Assembly: GCF_017993425.1 (NCBI RefSeq)
Contig: NZ_JAGOMQ010000032.1
Coordinates: 1-47,343, forward strand
Length of the DNA stretch: 47,343 nucleotides
Reading direction: 5' to 3'
Origin: Amaricoccus sp.
GTDB taxonomy: Bacteria; Pseudomonadota; Alphaproteobacteria; Rhodobacterales; Rhodobacteraceae
The notes below the pieces were generated by a model. The model had not been told where the DNA came from and ran no database searches. It saw only the letters and a program-made list of their open reading frames with translations. Below, in pieces: positions 45,909 through 47,343 of this stretch. The translations under genes were made by a program, and so were the position numbers. How positions within the stretch are numbered: the stretch's first letter is position 1; each line of letters begins with the position of its first letter.

Positions 45909-46303
45909 AGCGCGTCCTCCCTCCAGGCGCGCGCCACGTGACTCTCGTGCAGCGTCACCCGCAACCGCGCGAGCCGCCGCCCGCCCTCGCCGAGGCCGCC
46001 GCTCCGCGCAGCCGCCGCGAGCGCGTCCCAGACATGGCCGCAGAGCGCCTCGGTCGTGGTCAGCCGCCCGGCGAAGACCGGCAGCTCGTCGAGGTTGCGA
46101 TAGCGCAGCGGCGCCAGCGCCTCGGCCAACGCCTGCGTCGCGAGCCCGATGTCGCAGACGATCCCGTGCGCGTCGAGCGCCTCGGCGAAGAAGGCGGCGT
46201 CGACGACGTAGGTCGCGCCGTGCAGCCCCTGGGCCGGCCCGAAAACCGGATCGGGCAGGCTGTGGGCGATCATCACGTGATCGCGGACCTCGACGGCGTA
46301 CAT
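45905..46303 (-). CDS. 6-pyruvoyl-tetrahydropterin synthase / QueD-like protein with an altered active site
   Basis: The 132-residue protein has the T-fold pattern of PTPS/QueD: MYAVEVRDHVMIAHSL, then GLHGATYVVD, VCDIG, the RNLDELPVFAGRLTTTE segment and TLHESHVARAWRE. In the standard motif C-x3-HGH-xY the Cys is replaced by Ala24 and the third zinc His by Ala30; His14 and His28 remain. The ATG at 46303 has GGGGAGGCG before it. It overlaps the glycosyltransferase by 4 nt. It probably binds a pterin-like substrate, but the classical lyase chemistry should be lost or changed. Confidence 0.85.
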   Translation of the reverse strand: MYAVEVRDHVMIAHSLPDPVFGPAQGLHGATYVVDAAFFAEALDAHGIVCDIGLATQALAEALAPLRYRNLDELPVFAGRLTTTEALCGHVWDALAAAARSGGLGEGGRRLARLRVTLHESHVARAWREDAL

Positions 46304-46315
46304 CGCCTCCCCTTC

Positions 46316-47275
46316 TCAAAGGTAGCGGACGCGATGGCAGAGGGTCGCCGGGTCGTCAAGGATGCCCGCATAGGCCGCTGGCAGGTCCGTGAACGCCGTC
46401 TCGCCCGAGATCAGCGCGTCGAGCGCCGGGTCCGCCGCCAGCGCCAGCGCCGCCTCCAGCCGCCGCCGCGTCGTCCAGCGCGGCGCCCGCCCCGGCGGGA
46501 CCCGCCCGACCTGGCTCGAGACCAGCCGCAGCCGCCGGGCGTGGAACGCCGCCCCGAGCGGAACCGCCGGGCTGCGGTCGCCGTGCCAGCTCGCCTCGAC
46601 CACCGTCGCCTCCTCCCCCGCCGCGGCCAGCGCCACCGCGAGCCCCGCCTCCGTCCCGCTCGCGTGGATCACCACGTCGCACTCCGCCGGCGCCGCCTCC
46701 GCCGGCGCGAAGCCGCAGCCGAGCCGCGCCGCCAGCCCCGCCCGCGCCGGGTTCACGTCGACGAGCGTCGCCTCCACCCCCGGCATCCGCGCGCAGAGCC
46801 ATCCGGCGAGCGCGCCGACCACCCCGGCCCCGATCACCACCACCCGGTCGCACGGCCCGACGCCCGCATCCCAGACCACATTGAGCGCCGTCTCCAGGTT
46901 CGCCGCCAGCACCGCCCGCCCCGCCGGCGTCGCCCCGGGCAACGGCACGCAGGCCGCAGCCGGCACGGCGAAGCGGTCCTGATGCGGATGCAGCACGAAG
47001 ACCGTCCGCCCCCGCAGCCCCTCCGGCCCCGCCACCACCCGCCCGACGACCGCGTAGCCATACTTCACCGGAAAGGGAAACGCCCCCGCCTGGAACGGCG
47101 CCCGCATCCGCTCGCGCACCCCCTCCGGCACGCCGCCCCGCGCCACCAGCGCCTCCGTGCCCCGGCTGATCCCCCCGAACAGCGCCGCGACCACCGCCTC
47201 CCCGACCGGCTCGGGCTCCTCCCGCAACTCCGCCTGCCCCGGCCCCGCCAGCCACAACGCCCGCGCCCCGCTCAC
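46316..47275 (-). CDS. Medium-chain dehydrogenase/reductase without classical zinc ligands
   Basis: The 319-residue protein is an MDR-family oxidoreductase: N-terminal GISRGTEALVARGGVP, then KYGYAVVGRVVAG and the NAD(P) site VVVIGAGVVGALAGWL. The usual catalytic-zinc Cys and GHE motif are replaced, as in the BchC-type subgroup. Start GTG at 47275 overlaps a TGA (GTGA), so an upstream gene likely abuts. The PTPS-like gene starts 12 nt after its stop. It may oxidise or reduce the product of the same pathway. Confidence 0.85.
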   Translation of the reverse strand: MSGARALWLAGPGQAELREEPEPVGEAVVAALFGGISRGTEALVARGGVPEGVRERMRAPFQAGAFPFPVKYGYAVVGRVVAGPEGLRGRTVFVLHPHQDRFAVPAAACVPLPGATPAGRAVLAANLETALNVVWDAGVGPCDRVVVIGAGVVGALAGWLCARMPGVEATLVDVNPARAGLAARLGCGFAPAEAAPAECDVVIHASGTEAGLAVALAAAGEEATVVEASWHGDRSPAVPLGAAFHARRLRLVSSQVGRVPPGRAPRWTTRRRLEAALALAADPALDALISGETAFTDLPAAYAGILDDPATLCHRVRYL

Positions 47276-47343
47276 AAGGGCGCCCCCCGGCCCCGGGCCA
47301 CGACGCGGGCCCCCCCGTCCCGACCCGGACCCCGACCAAGGCG
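47272..47343 (-). CDS. C-terminal end of a further gene cut by the window edge
   Basis: Reading the minus strand from 47343 gives 23 open codons ending ARVVARGRGAPL and a TGA that overlaps the GTG start of the MDR gene. It is Gly/Arg-rich and not recognised. The 4-nt overlap supports a real upstream gene of the same operon. Confidence 0.35.
   Translation of the reverse strand, partial: RLGRGPGRDGGARVVARGRGAPL

Overview
This is a very GC-rich stretch (roughly 70% G+C by eye, with strong G/C bias at third codon positions) from an alphaproteobacterium. Rhodobacterales or a near relative is the best guess. The guess rests on gene content: a complete glg operon with glgX, convergent opgG and opgH, a DUF1194 protein, fhs/chorismate mutase/folD, a single-copy selC, and short CTAGAGC-ended intergenic palindromes. 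Taxonomy is inference, not something read directly.

Left part (1-7.2 kb). The window opens on the last 39 codons of a transposase. An AT-rich patch with a 12-bp-periodic TTTGCAAA-like motif follows. Then comes selD (minus strand) and, 455 bp away, the selenocysteine tRNA gene selC (plus strand). Convergent to selC is a minus-strand operon for the lower gallate/protocatechuate pathway: galB (PIG-L-type hydratase), a cytochrome b561, a vicinal-oxygen-chelate extradiol dioxygenase, an RraA-like CHA aldolase and galD. A 6PGDH-like dehydrogenase (DUF1932) is divergent from it.

Middle left (7.3-19.9 kb). This part holds mostly minus-strand housekeeping and transport genes: cyclopropane fatty acid synthase, a secreted VWA protein, a small exported protein, and the folate C1 trio fhs / chorismate mutase / folD with a nested palindromic element at the fhs stop codon. 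About 850 bp without a convincing gene separates these from a two-gene GMC oxidoreductase / Tat-exported subunit operon, a glyoxalase-type protein, a ribbon-helix-helix protein, and a three-gene polar amino acid (cystine-like) ABC transporter.

Middle (19.9-24.6 kb). tRNA-Tyr(GUA) is followed by two exported-protein genes of visibly lower G+C and a tyrosine-integrase fragment, probably a decayed island. Next is the pyrimidine pair pyrC-ynfA-pyrE. pyrC has no ATG/GTG/TTG able to include its catalytic N-terminus and appears to start at CTG.

Glycogen and glucan block (24.6-39.2 kb). glgP-glgB-glgC-glgA-pgm-glgX form a complete synthesis and breakdown set on the plus strand. opgG follows and meets opgH tail to tail with a 19-bp overlap.

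Right part (39.3-47.3 kb). After a second cytochrome b561, a tightly overlapped plus-strand group encodes a CDP-alcohol phosphatidyltransferase, a tandem-duplicated micro-ORF, an FkbM methyltransferase, a membrane sulfatase-like enzyme and a RibD reductase-domain protein. A minus-strand group converges on it: methyltransferase, GT4 glycosyltransferase, a PTPS/QueD-like protein lacking the usual catalytic Cys and third zinc His, and a zinc-ligand-poor MDR dehydrogenase. This is the best candidate for an undescribed pathway, possibly for a modified and glycosylated pterin-like or related small molecule.
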